From positions 186,001 to 250,000 of the forward strand of contig MCFL01000032.1 of assembly GCA_002102555.1 (NCBI GenBank): 64,000 nt of DNA, read 5' to 3'. Made by a program: the position numbers and the translations under genes. The DNA comes from Catenaria anguillulae PL171. Its lineage: Eukaryota > Blastocladiomycota > Blastocladiomycetes > Blastocladiales > Catenariaceae. Within the stretch, counting starts at the first letter, position 1, and every line of letters starts with the position of its first letter. Positions 12,412 to 24,100 of the stretch are shown here, one piece after another. The notes under the pieces were generated by a model. It saw nothing but the letters and a program-made list of their open reading frames with translations. It was not told the DNA's origin and ran no database searches.

Positions 12412-12842
12412 CTTTTGAGCCCAAGATCGGCAGCTTGGGGGCATGCGAAGAGATTGTCGGTGTTGGTGGTGCATGTAAGCAAAGGTTGATCGCGTATTGA
12501 AAGGTAATCCCGTAGCAAGTGAAGGGGGTTTGCCGCATCAAAGTATCCGTGGAGGCTGAAAAAGATAGACATATGTGGAAATTGAATGCCCAGAGTTGCA
12601 TATGACGTGAGCATAGTCGTCTCATGCACTGCCTGGGTGGGAAGGTGTTCATCTATGCATGCATCTGAAGCAGCAAGTCGCTGGGTCGCCGATGGCACTT
12701 TCAACTATGGGCGATCGCGTCTCCAAGAAAACGTCTCACACCCAAATCCAAATCGCACTCATCTATATCGTCCACCGTCTCATAAAACATACATACATCC
12801 CATGCCTTGGCTCGAAACGACAAACAGAGATTATCAATTGCC
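12412..12842. promoter_or_regulatory. Shared divergent upstream region CATSPERB/RNASEH2C
   Basis: This 431-nt stretch separates the two start codons. Minus-strand frames cross it without any conserved sequence, so I read it as 5' flank. No clear core-promoter or X-box-like motif stands out. Confidence 0.35.
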
Positions 12843-13597
12843 ATGAACGCTCTGACAATGACCATCCCCCTCCCGGCCGACTTGAACGCATTACCCGAGG
12901 CCAAAGTTCACTGGTTGCCTTGCACCATTCACTCGGATCAAGAAGCCAGTGTCGACAAGTACTTCCTTCCCCAACCAGTCTCCCCTTCCCTTAACGACGC
13001 AGGTGAGACAACTGAGACAGCGCCAGCGAGTGGCGAAGCCCCGAGTATTGCACTAAAGGCGGAATCAACGCACTTTCGAGCATCGTTCCGTGGCCGGCGC
13101 TTGGAGGGCCAAGTGCCCAACATGCACGACTTTTCAGGTTTGCTGATTCCGTCTTGAAGCCTTTTTTAATTTCCCAAGACTAGATCCACTCACGCCCTGC
13201 CGCCATGCTTCCTTGTTCCAGCATTGCTCGTCGAGACGTCCGAAGGTGTCGACCAGGATCAAAGTGAAGGTGAGGTCGATGATTCCAAAATGGAACTTGA
13301 TACGACACAACATGCCACATCGACTCTCCGGCTGACACCGGTTGCACGGGTGGTTGAGCCAATTGTCTGGGATCACGACCAATTACCTCTTGTCCACACC
13401 TCAGCGGTACTCAAAGGACTCGAATGGGCTTGGCTCTCCAGCGCTGTGCGTTGCTTGGCTCTTTCTCAAACCGTCCATACTCGTCCGTGCTTGCTGACTT
13501 GCCTGTGATCTGTGTTGCGTGGTTGGGGTTGCTCCAGGTTCACCAACCTGTCTCGCAGGTTGACGATGGAGCAGAATCGGCGTTGGATGGCATGTAG
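12843..13597 (+). CDS. RNASEH2C: Ribonuclease H2 subunit C
   Basis: RNASEH2C is a non-catalytic subunit of the trimeric RNase H2 that removes ribonucleotides and RNA:DNA hybrids in the nucleus. Three exons (12843-13137, 13222-13445, 13538-13597) give about 192 residues. The family hallmarks are present: VHWLPCTIHSD near the start, then a variable acidic insert, then HFRASFRGRRLEGQ, which matches the SFRGR-x-L-x-G core. The second exon carries the later beta-strand region and WDHDQLP, and the length is close to the human 164 residues plus inserts. I chose the ATG at 12843; an in-frame ATG at 12855 is also possible. Upstream in-frame codons do not look conserved. Confidence 0.85.
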
Positions 13598-14079
13598 ATG
13601 AGAAATGAAAATGTGTAGTGCAGTTCATATGAGCTTCTTTTCGCCTTGACATAATAGCAAAACCGTCCCTCAAATGAAGTCGGCATGTCCATCCAACCCC
13701 CTGCCAGCCCCTAAGTTGCGATTCTTTGACTCCACTGTGTTCGGCTGCGCTTCTCTCAGCATACTGCACTTGCTCCCAGTGCTTGACATTCCCACACCTC
13801 ACATACAAATAGCACTGGGCAGCCCACGGTCTGTAGCGTGAGGAATGTATGTTATTATCATTGCCCCCTTCATCGCCAGACATGCATTTGTGGTTCCTGT
13901 CGTTTCGTGTGTTGCGTCTAGGTTCATCGACACAGCAAGAAGCGAACGCTCAAGGTTCGATATCTATTGATATCGCTCACGCAATGAAGTAGGGACAACT
14001 TGACCTTATGCAAACAGAGTTATACAGGATATGATCCATTCGTTCAATTCTTACGTTCTCACTCAGCCAGTATCTCACA
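13598..14079. other. Intergenic, no gene seen
   Basis: This is the 3' flank of RNASEH2C and the 5' flank of the AAA ATPase. The minus strand has a 160-codon open frame across 13401-13883, but its Cys/His-rich, unpatterned composition and antisense overlap with RNASEH2C exon sequence argue against a gene. Confidence 0.4.
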
Positions 14080-17049
14080 ATGCACGCCGCTGCCGTCACA
14101 TCCCGTCTCCGAGGAGCCACGAACAGTGCAAGACACTCGACTCTCCCATCTTTGGCACTTTCTTCCACTCGAATCTTCCCACCATTCCCATCATGCTGTA
14201 CTGCTGCCCCGACCGCTTCTTGTCGGCGGCGTGAACGGCCCTTGGTTCCTGCTGCACTCTTTCACACATCAAGGCCCCTTTTCGCCCCTGCCGATCTACC
14301 GTCACCGTTTGCGGCCGTTTCATCCGAGGTGGAGCCAGTCAACCTTGCTGATTCGCACACGGATGTAGTGGAGGAATCCCCTGAGACTTATCAGGATTCC
14401 GGCCGCTCGCGCTCGGACAGTGCATTGGATTTGACGTGCGAGGCATCGATATCCCAGTCGGCCGGCCGGTTCAATCTCCCGGTAACAGCGGCAACCCCGG
14501 GTCGCAAATTGCCAAGCCGGTCGCAAGGCCTTAGCTCTGATTGCGAATCAATGTCGCCATCGTCCTTGCCCTCGGCTGCATCGCCAGCGACTACCGCCCT
14601 GGTCAAGACCGATACGGTAACGCTGGTCTCTCCCGTTACTGGAGCCATGTCTGTGATTTCAACCATCGATGCCATTCCGACTTGCACCGTTTCCCTCGCA
14701 TCGCCCAGCTCATCCGCTTTCCGTGCACCAGAAGCCGTCGCCGTTGCCCGTGGATTGCGGGCTTCGGCTCAATCCAGTGGCCGAGATGGCAAGACCTTCC
14801 CATCGATCAGAAAGGTCTGGCTGCTCGAAGAGGGGAAGCGGTTCCACGACTCTGTAGAAGCAGCGGAGCGAGATATCATTCTGGATCGGCCAGATTGCTC
14901 GTCTCGGGCACTTGATTTCGCTGCCGCGTGTGGTGAAGCCAATCAAGCGCTTGTGGTCAATCCGATGGAGTTGGTCATGTGGGTGGCAGATACACTTCGG
15001 CCAACTGGTTCGTTTCTTTTGTTTTCTGCACTCTATACGGGTACCGTTGCGAGATTCTGAGTTTAATGTTGTGTCCATGCGTTAAGATCCTGGAATTGAT
15101 GAATATCTCAACCTCATCCTGTTTCCCGACCTCGACCACCATACCTTCCCCGGCTCGGAAGAATTGTGCTGGTCATCCCCCACACGCCTGCTCAGAATCT
15201 TCGCCACCCTCTTCTCCATCTCGCACTGGCCGCTCAACGCCCGCTAGCCGATCCCTTGCAGTCCGTCAAGTCGAAAACGACAGGCGCTTTTCCAACATTC
15301 GCGCTGTGCTCGACCGGGGCACGGCCCTCCTTTCGCAGCAACTTACCGGGTTTGCCAGTCCCCCGGTACTTATCCTTGACCACGCCGGCGTCTTCATCGG
15401 CTCCCCCAAGGTCACACTTTGTTTGACGCCCTGGAAGCCAGCTTCAAGCACAACCTATTTCCCTCGCACCCGTCCCTCCGCATGATCTACAACGTGACTA
15501 GCCCCTCGGTATGGGACTTCGACACATACATGGACCTTTATGAAGACACCCACGAGGAATGCCGCCAAGTCCTGTGGGAACGACGCACGCCCGACGCGCT
15601 CACGCTACGGTTGGACCCGGACGTGGGGCTCGACCACTCGCGCCTTGTGCTGCAAGTGTTTCGCGCACACTGGCAGGCGCAGTACATTAACCTGCGACTG
15701 CAGCGCGCACCGGGCATGACTGCGGACGCACGCGTGGACATTGTCCACAGATTGCGCGATGTACTGGGCGATGCAAGGTGGGCGACAAATGAGTTGAATT
15801 TAGTTGCGCTGGCCATGATTGGGCTCGAGTCAGAGGCAAGGGCCGAGGGGACGGATGTTTTCCCCGAGTTCATTTACGAGCACGCACAATGGCTATTGGG
15901 AAAGACAGCAACGCGAGCGGCGCGCGAGGCCGCCGTGAAGCGTGCGCTGGAGGCCGAGGGCAAGCACAAGGAGCGCATGTCGGGGAGTGCAGCCGACGAG
16001 GAGGATGCGCCGCACGGGTTTCCGCCTCACCTTCCGCCTTTCTTGCAGGTCGAGAACAACGCGTTGCCGTTTGTCCGGCCCGAATCCATCTCGGTCACGC
16101 TGGACGATGTGGTTGGCCAGGCACAGGCAAAGCAGGCCCTGGATGCCCTCATCACGTTGCCCATGCAGCACCCCGAGCAGTTTTCGTCGGGCGTGCTGTC
16201 GCTGACGAGCGCAGCCGGCGTGCTGCTTTACGGGCCACCAGGCACGGGCAAGACCATGTTGGCAAAAGCCGTCGCCAAGAGTGCCGGCGCAACGTTCATT
16301 GCCATGAACCCAAGCGATATCCAGGACAAGTTTGTGGGCGAGAGTGAAAAGACCATCAAGCGCTTGTTTGAGACGGCCAGAAGAAAAGCTCCATGCGTCA
16401 TCTTTTTGGACGAGGTGGATGCCTTGTTTTCCAAACGCGATTTCGACAGGCAAGGGTATCGGAGGGATATCTTGAACGAGGTACGGAGTAGTTCTTTTGT
16501 TTTCACACCTCGACCTTCTATGAGTATTGACTGACCTGACATCATTTCACAGTTTTGCATGCAATGGGACGGTATCAAGGGCTCAAAGAACGTCATCGTA
16601 CTCGGCGCAACCAACCGGCCCTTTGACCTCGACGAAGCCGTCCTGCGCCGCTTTTCTCGCCGTGTCCTCGTTGACTTGCCGTCTGCCACCGAAAAGCGCC
16701 ACTTGCTGGTCAGCCTGCTCAAGGACGAGACGCTTGAATCCCCCGACTTGATCGACTCGCTGCTACCACAACTTGTTCACCATTCCGCGTCCGACATCAA
16801 GAATGTGGCCATTGCTGCAGCCATGGCAGCGGTCCGCGAGCGGCCAGTTGGCCCACGCGTGCTGGGTCGGCGGCACTTTGACGCTGCGCTCAAGGACGTG
16901 CGACCAAGTGTATCGAATGCCATGGATGCCATTGTCAAACTGCGCGAGTTTGCCTCGACCATGGAGGGCGACGGGAGTGGGCTAAAGCGTGTTGGGTTCA
17001 TTTTGCCGACATTGGGAAGGGGTTGGTGGGTGATGAGGGGCGCACATGA
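14080..17049 (+). CDS. AAA ATPase, Msp1/ATAD1-like, probably mitochondrial
   Basis: The C-terminal half is a complete AAA domain of the classical/meiotic clade: Walker A GPPGTGKTMLAKAVAKSAG (near 16225-16285), pore-loop DKFVGESEKTIKRLF, Walker B CVIFLDEVDALFSKR, sensor-1 VLGATNRPFDLDEA, and arginine fingers in LRRFSRRVLVDLP after the intron at 16481-16552. The N-terminus (MHAAAVTSRLRG-, Arg/Ser-rich and acid-poor) is consistent with a mitochondrial targeting sequence, followed by a disordered Ser/Thr region. Msp1-type proteins extract mislocalised tail-anchored proteins from membranes; extending that role to this gene is inference. The frame breaks once at a C5 run near 15402 and probably again near 16970. 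One extra base there gives a plausible end at 17049, while the uninterrupted frame runs to 17290 through sequence that looks non-coding and overlaps UBE2W. Confidence 0.72.
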
Positions 17050-17217
17050 GAGTTGGTTGTGCCCAGAGAGTGAAAACCATATCATGAAGCCAAATGACCA
17101 CAACACTTCTTGCTCTGACATTACACTGCATTTTCGACTTGTCCTCAACAATTTCATAATGAAGTTGAAGAAGAGTTCACGGGAAGCGACCACAACAAAA
17201 GGCAAAGGTGCACAAGT

Positions 17218-17956
17218 TCATACATCTGGATCATGGAAAATCCACTTGCTGTCCTTTGGTGAGGCACGGTCGCCCACACGACCAACGTAGCGGTCATTGT
17301 CGGTTGGGTGTCCTTCTTCTGACAACTATGGAGGGAACGTCAGCGCGGGAGGTGAGATTGTGTTGGGTCGGCGTTAAAATTAATGGTTGAAAACTTCGCG
17401 TGAGATGCGATCGCACCTCGAGAGCATCGATTGTAGGGACAGGCAGACGGAAGAGGTCGTCAAGGCTGGGGTCCAATGGTCGTACAGGATGGAGAGGCAG
17501 CTACACAGGGACACGAGATCCGCCATTTGGCGACATGGCTGTGAGCATGCGAGACAAGTCCTGGCGAGAAAGGAACATGCCCCTGGAGACGTACATGTGG
17601 CCATTTGTATACACCTACACCAGTCAATTGATTGGATATTGCCACAGACAGTTAGCGGCAATCAAAGAAAACAGCCTGATTCGTCACACGGACGAAAGCG
17701 CACGAGAACGCACATGAGGGTGAACGGGAATGTTTGGTTTCAAGAAGATCACTTCTGGGCTATCGATTGGATAGTCGGATGGGAACTTGAATTGCAGCAA
17801 AAAGTGCTCGCCGGCGTAGAGCGAGCCTTCGGCGCCCGTGAATTCAACGATCCATTTGTTGAGCTGGTCAGCCTCGACAAGGCGGATGTTGGCCGGCGGG
17901 TTCTTCTGGAGCTCACTCAGCTCGCGCTGAAGGCGCTTTGTGGCGATTTGTGACAT
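17218..17956 (-). CDS. UBE2W: Ubiquitin-conjugating enzyme E2 W
   Basis: UBE2W transfers ubiquitin to protein N-termini rather than lysines. Exon 1 starts MSQIATKRLQRELSELQ (17956 down) and reaches NIPVHPHV; the next exons give YTNGH, then ICLSILYDHWTPALTTSSVCLSLQSML. The HPH in place of the usual E2 HPN motif is characteristic of the UBE2W branch, and the cysteine in ICLSIL is the catalytic one. Small exons are joined by GT-AG introns of about 90 nt. The last exon reads SCQKKDTQP, then needs a one-base shift near 17300 to continue DNDRYVGRVG and end KWIFHDPDV, which parallels the human KWWYHDD tail. That shift is probably a sequencing error. The gene diverges from CNOT9. Confidence 0.88.
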
Positions 17957-18487
17957 GGCAGTTTGCAGAATCTTACCGAATCAGTTCACGCATATGCATA
18001 GGGTCGTTTGCATTGCATTGCAGTACTGGTATGTATATCACACCGTTCAGAGAGGCGACCTGAACGAGATGAAATGATGGCCTGGCATGGAACTTGAACC
18101 GAAGCTCTGGGATTGGGGATCGCCATTCTGGAACCCTGGCCTTCCATGTCGCTTCCATGGGCGATCATTGGTGCCTTGACAAGATCGGCGATCCTGTTCA
18201 ACGAGCTTAGCTTTGATTTCAAAGTGTCTCGAAGGCACAATATTGGACTACCACAGAGCCTTCACGCTGACCAACAGAAATCACCACATAACCCGGCGCA
18301 TTTTTCATCCCTTGCGTGCATGCACCCATTTTGCTGACTTTCGGGCCTGATTCCCCCCAACAACCCCGCCCAAACGAACTCACGCCAGTCCCTGCCCTCA
18401 GTCAATCTCTGCTGCCTGTCATCAACAGCCCTTTGCCCCGTCACCGCTACGCAAATTTGCTTCAGTCTTCCATAACGCCGCACCACT
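17957..18487. promoter_or_regulatory. Shared divergent upstream region UBE2W/CNOT9
   Basis: These 531 nt lie between the UBE2W and CNOT9 start codons. Sequence around 18060-18170 contains GGTTCAAG-like elements on the minus strand that superficially resemble a tRNA T-arm, but the arms do not pair. No gene was found. Confidence 0.4.
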
Positions 18488-20015
18488 ATGTACTCTTCTC
18501 TCAGTGCCCAAAATCCCCAAGGATACCCCGGCGGCCCACCTCACCACAACCACGTGCTTGGCGGCGGAAATGGCCTTACATCAGCTGCTCATCAAGCCCT
18601 TGCCCAGCCGACCAACCACAACTATGGTGGGGCTCCGCAGTACGCCAATGGTGGTAGCGCTGCACTTTACGCCAACTTGCTCAACCCTTCCTACGCCGCG
18701 GCTGCCGCGTCGGCCGCCGACATGCAGCAGCAGCACTTTAAGCAACAACAGCAACAAATGCAAATGGGCGGCGGTGGAGGAGCGCCTGGGTTTGGCCCCG
18801 GTAGTATTCAGCAACAGCAGCAACAGCTCCAGCAGCAGCAGCAACCTGGGCCACAGGCTGGTGGGAACGTGATGGACGAGTCGTCGGTTCACGATCTCGT
18901 AGTTGAGTTGTTGGATCCCAAGACTCGTGAGCGTGCCCTTCTCGGTATGCACCCTCAATCTATCCATCTATATCGATTGATTCGAGTGGTATTGACCAAT
19001 CGATCTTTTCGCCCCTTACCAGAGTTGAGTAAAACGCGCGAGCAATACGACGATCTTGCTTTGATTCTTTGGCATTCCTTTGGTTCGTCCTCGCACCAGT
19101 TCATGACAATGTTCGAGCATCTCGTTTCATTGACGTTCATGCATTCTCCCACAATCAGGCGTCATGTCGATTTTAATTCAAGAAATCATCGCCGTCTACC
19201 CTCTCCTGGCGCCACCCACGCTTTCCTCCAACGCCTCCAACCGCGTCTGTAACGCCCTTGCCCTCCTCCAATGTGTCGCATCACACCCGGAAACGCGGGG
19301 GCTCTTCCTCAGCGCCCACATTCCGCTGTTTCTGTACCCTTTCCTCAACACCACCTCCAAAACGCGGCCGTTCGAGTACTTGCGGTTGACAAGTCTTGGT
19401 GTGATTGGCGCGCTCGTCAAGGTACGCACCAATTCCGCAGCAATCGTCTCATCACGCAGCCAAACTGACTGGACTCGTCTGATCCCGCAGAATGATTCGA
19501 CCGACGTCATCACTTTCCTATTGTCGACGGAAATTATCCCCCTTTGCCTGCGCATCATGGAGACCGGTTCTGAATTGTCAAAGATTGTCGCCATTTTCAT
19601 TGTGCAAAAGATCTTGCTCGACGACATTGGCCTCAGCTACATTTGTCAAACCTACGAACGGTTCTACGCGGTTGGCACTGTCCTGGGCAACATGGTTACC
19701 CAGTTGGTCGAGTCGCAGTCCGTTCGGTTGCTCAAACACGTTGTACGCTGCTACTTGCGGCTGAGCGACAATCCTCGGTTCGTGCGAGCTCCTTCCTTGT
19801 CGCTTTGCTTTCAGCCTTGCGTCTAATGCACCCGTTCTCCACAGTGCTCGCGAGGCGCTTCGCCAGTGCTTGCCGATCCCTTGCGAGACTCGACGTTCTC
19901 CACAGTGCTCAAGGATGACGCAACCACCAAGCGCTGCCTCGCGCAACTGCTCATCAACCTCTCGGACCCAGTTGCCGATAACCGCACTGTCCGTATGAAC
20001 ATGCAACTTGGTTAG
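18488..20015 (+). CDS. CNOT9: CCR4-NOT subunit 9 (Rcd1/Caf40)
   Basis: CNOT9 is an armadillo-repeat subunit of the CCR4-NOT deadenylase that recruits RNA-binding partners. Five exons are visible (18488-18944, 19023-19082, 19159-19421, 19491-19777, 19845-20015). The first about 120 residues are low-complexity (Gln-, Gly- and Ala-rich); the conserved core then starts near [26 protein letters not shown]. Diagnostic blocks include [56 protein letters not shown] and [15 protein letters not shown], almost identical to animal and yeast homologues. In the last exon the frame must shift by one base near 19874 to turn EALRQCLP into [15 protein letters not shown] and reach the stop, so one G is probably missing from a GG pair. 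Confidence 0.93.
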
Positions 20016-21161
20016 ACCTGAACGCCATCCATTATCCCTCTCCCCTTTCCACCTTTATTCTTACCCGCCTGTGTATGCACATCTTTCCAGCGTCCCTTTC
20101 TCTTCTCACCCTTGCACCATGTCCCGTTTGCCCTCATGTTAGAGACTGCCTTGGAGTGCAATCAACCTTTCTCTTTCCTCCCTTTTTTTTCACCTCAGCC
20201 GTGAAGTGACGCTTTTATTCTTTTCCTTATCCTCCACAACCCTCTTCTCAAGCGGTGACACTTTTTGTTTCATTGGGTGTTTTTTTTTTTTTTCGCTTGA
20301 CGGTCCGTCTTTGCCCTACTGCAACTGTTTGACATGTCATCATGATGTCAACTCACTCTTCCCTTTCCTTGCTTGCCTGTCGCGTTGTTATGATTCCAGC
20401 TTTAGTTTACACTCTTGGTTCTACGCCTCAGGTTTGTCAGTTTGCGTTTTTTGTTGTTGTTGTTGTCTCGCTCGCTATTCTTTGCTATCATTTCTGATTG
20501 ATGCGACCTGCTTTGCTCCACCACCCCACGCGCAAGATCTTCTGGACTTGTAGCTTCCCTTTCATGCCCTCTTTCCTTTGTCCGTTCGTATCCATTGCCC
20601 ATCCAAGATGCCCTTTTGTTTTCTTTTTCCGCGTGCAATTCTATCGTCGTAATTTATCAACACCCTGTTTTGGCTCGCTTTTGTTGTATGTATTTCTTTT
20701 CCTTTCCTATTCTTCCCCTATCCTTGTTTCACTCCCTACCTTTTCACGACCGGCTTTCGTGCCGCAGACTGTCAGTATTCATTTCACAATTGCTTGCTCG
20801 TGATGGACCCATGCTGAATGTGGATGAAATAGCACGTTCAGTTCGCCAGTATACTACGGCCCGCTGTGACCCGCCCACAGCGCATCGGATAGAAAACACG
20901 ATCATTTTCCCGTCCACCATCAACAGGACGTATGTATGTAATCTAGACTGGGAGTTTGTAACCATAGAATCATCGTGACGCGGTTCAAGTTGTGTTCAAA
21001 TTCACATCGGCCAGGTCTCGGCCACAAATTCTACTTCGATCGATGGCGCTCTTGACGATTACCGCCTTGTCCTCTATTGGAATTGCATCTCCACTCCGCG
21101 CATCCATGAGACCGCAGCTTTCGGGCATGGTACTCATGATCATTCCGACATATTCGCTGCC
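20016..21161. other. Long pyrimidine-rich intergenic region
   Basis: About 1.15 kb between CNOT9 and the channel gene. It is T/C-rich on the plus strand with several poly-T runs (for example about 20280-20293). Open frames here are full of Phe, Leu, Ser and Cys codons, as expected by chance from such composition, and show no family motif. It most likely contains the CNOT9 3' UTR and the channel promoter and 5' UTR. Confidence 0.45.
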
Positions 21162-24100
21162 ATGGACTCTTCACCGTCTGATGCCGCAATTGGTGGAAGC
21201 CAGTTCTTCCCTGCGGTCGAGCACCTCGACGAAAATCTAGCCGAAAGTCAGGTGGGAATTGGCAGTACCCCCGCAACACGGCGCAATGAAGCACCATCGT
21301 CACCTCACTCTATCCCAGGACATCAATCACGGGCAATTGATGCTGTGTCCTCAAACCCACAGTTGCTTAGCATGAGGCACCACCCGACCAGGCCACCAAA
21401 TGACGGGCACTCACCACGATCCGGGTCGGCCAGTCCATCGCAGTCCATGCGGGCGGCTCCTTCCATAAGTGATTCATTGGGCCTGGAACCAGTGGTGGAT
21501 GTGCACAAGAGCTCAAGCGGTCTGAGCGCGGGTCCAGGGTCTTCCCTCCATGCACGGTTTGCAGGTCATGGATTGGCAGCAGCTGGGCGGAGCGTGTCGG
21601 ATGCACAGATAGGCAGTCTCATCGACAACATTGACATCGGTGCGGTTGCATCACTACAGCCGACAAACGCCCCGACGAGCTCGGTTCCCACGACCCCGTT
21701 GTCGCGACGACGCGCATCCTATGGCACCACCACGAGCTCAAAGGACTCGAGGTTAGGAATGGCGGTGGGGCATTCACTGGCAGCGAGTGCATCTGGACCA
21801 TCATCTCAGCGCGGGTCAATGGGCGGCCTCATGGTGCCCGGTGCAAGCCCGGCCCCTTCTCATTACTTTACGAATACTGGCAGCCCAAGCGTCGGAGTAT
21901 CGGGATCGTCCATTGCCCATCCTGGCGGTTATGCCGGATATCGGTACCCAACTGCCGTTCCGGTAGTCCACGACCCGCACATCGGTCAGCCACATTACAT
22001 TCCAGTTCATCTCGGCATGTCCAACGCTCAGCACGTCCCTGGCGGATCCTACCTCGCTCTATCGCCAGTGATGCATCCACAACCCATGATGAACGCACAT
22101 TTGCCCGTCAATGTCCGTCGTGCGATTCGCCAAGTAAATCAATACCAAACACTAGACACAATCACGGGCCAGTCAAACCCAGATATTGCGCCGACCGTCA
22201 ATATCGATGTCGCTGTTGGATCCGTCTCGGAGATTGACCTCGATCCCAACGAGATCGTTCCAGTGGTTGACACGAGTGCGGCTGCGAAGGACACGGAACG
22301 CGAGAGCTCGGCGTCAACCAACGAAACGAGTCTTCCATATTTCACGATTGGTCGATCAGGTTCGCTTGAATTGCCATTGATATCGTCATTGAGGGGCGCC
22401 TGACATCTATCCCGTACTTTTGGGTTTTGTAGCTCTCGAGACTATCCCGAGACAAATGACGTTGGACCGGCGCGATGTCACCAGTACGTTGACGCGAGGC
22501 ACCATGAGAGGTACGACTGCTCGTACAGTAGGCCGAAACTCTGGAGGAACGATTCCAGGACACATCACTTTTGAGGCAGCGAGTAAACCCAGGTACATAT
22601 CCCATGACTTGGACAGTGCCAAGAGCGTAAATTCTGACATTTTGCGATCGAATTATGATTGGCAGCACCTTGGCACGCAACGGCTCTCTGCACGCTGGCC
22701 AAAAGTCGCCCGTTCGCATCACCACATTTCCACTCAGCGCACTGGTCGGTGGAACAAACGAGCATGAAGCATCTGCAGCTGGATCACTCTCCATTAGCGC
22801 GAACCAACCCAATCCTCACTCCACGTCGCCTGTTGCAGACGACCATTCGCCGCCTCTCAGCGGAGCAGAAGCACACAACAAAATCGTTACCACAGATCGC
22901 AGCAGTGGAGCAAAGACTGCAGAACGCAAGCACAAAACGGCGGATCGAGTCCAATTACCGGATGTTCCAGACGAGCATGCGAAAAGCCGAGCGTGGTGGT
23001 CAGCGTATGTGCCGCACAATTGGATCAAAACACAGTTGAACAATCCTGGGTCCATGTTCTGGGTCGGCTTTGACTTTGTTTTCCGATTCATTGACATCTG
23101 TACGTGTGTTCATATTCGGGAGCGAAATCTCACTCGCTACCCTGGGCTCACCATACTGACCCAACCCAACGACTGCAGTCCTCCTTATCTTTATCCCAAT
23201 TGTCGCGGGCTTTCCTTGTGACTTTGGTTCCGAATACGCGGGGTTTTTTCTGATCCTCGATGCCTTCTACTTCATGCGTGTTGCGCTTCAACTATGCCGT
23301 CCAGTCGTTGACCAATATGGCGAACCCGCCGTCGAGTTCAAGAAACGCCGCGCCTTGTACCTCAACAAGCGCTATGGCTGGTACGAGATCTTTGGCGCGC
23401 TACCCATGGACAGCATTTTGTACCTCGTCATGTCGTCGCACAATGATCTGGCATCCAGATTCGATTGCCCCGGCCAGTACTTCATGTATGCGGATGGATC
23501 CATGGCACAGACTGCGCAACCAGGTAAGGCACTTGTCGATGTGCGATTTGGGTATCCACCAGGGTACATGATTCCTGCCTTACTTCAAATGGCCGGGCAT
23601 CAAGTTCTTGCGGCGCTGACTGACTGTGACCTCATCGTCGCCGAATAGAGCATTCACACTTGAACGCAGCCTCTTTTCGCTTCTCAAGATTCTGCGACTG
23701 TTTGCGTCCGTCAACACCATGAAGTGGCTCTTTACTTTTCAGCTCTCGTTTCTCAGCTCACCGGCAACTCGGCTGCTCAAAAACTTTGTCATGGGTCTGT
23801 ACCTGACGCACTTGGACACTTGTGCATGGTTCTTCCTGCAGTCCAATCTCGACAAGAACAAACGGTGGCTCGCCAGCGAGCGAGTCTTGTTTGAGGACGA
23901 CGGGGTCATGCCGACGGACTGGAACTTTCGATACGTGACGTGCTTGTGCGAATTTCTTTTCGCCCCGTCTCTAATGTTCTTGCACCATTTTCACTGATTC
24001 GCGCGTCGTTCCGCTCACACAGCTTGGCTGCTCAGAGGTCGCTTTTCTTTTCACCTCGTTCGTCGACACGACTCTATGGTGAGGCAATTTTTCAAGTTGT

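Noticed and set aside
13401-13883. 160-codon minus-strand frame downstream of RNASEH2C
   Set aside because: It overlaps the last RNASEH2C exons in antisense and has no recognisable domain.
17050-17290. In-frame extension of the AAA ATPase to 17290
   Set aside because: The extra residues lack conservation-like patterning and run over the UBE2W 3' end. A one-base correction near 16970 gives a better C-terminus at 17049. Kept as an alternative in the AAA entry.
18060-18170. Possible tRNA on the minus strand (GGTTCAAG-like box)
   Set aside because: The acceptor, D and anticodon arms do not pair and the T-stem is broken. Nothing beyond a partial B-box is present.
20206-20803. Several plus-strand frames of 80-127 codons rich in Phe, Leu and Cys
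   Set aside because: They arise from a pyrimidine-rich stretch and lack motifs or splice support. Read as UTR/intergenic.
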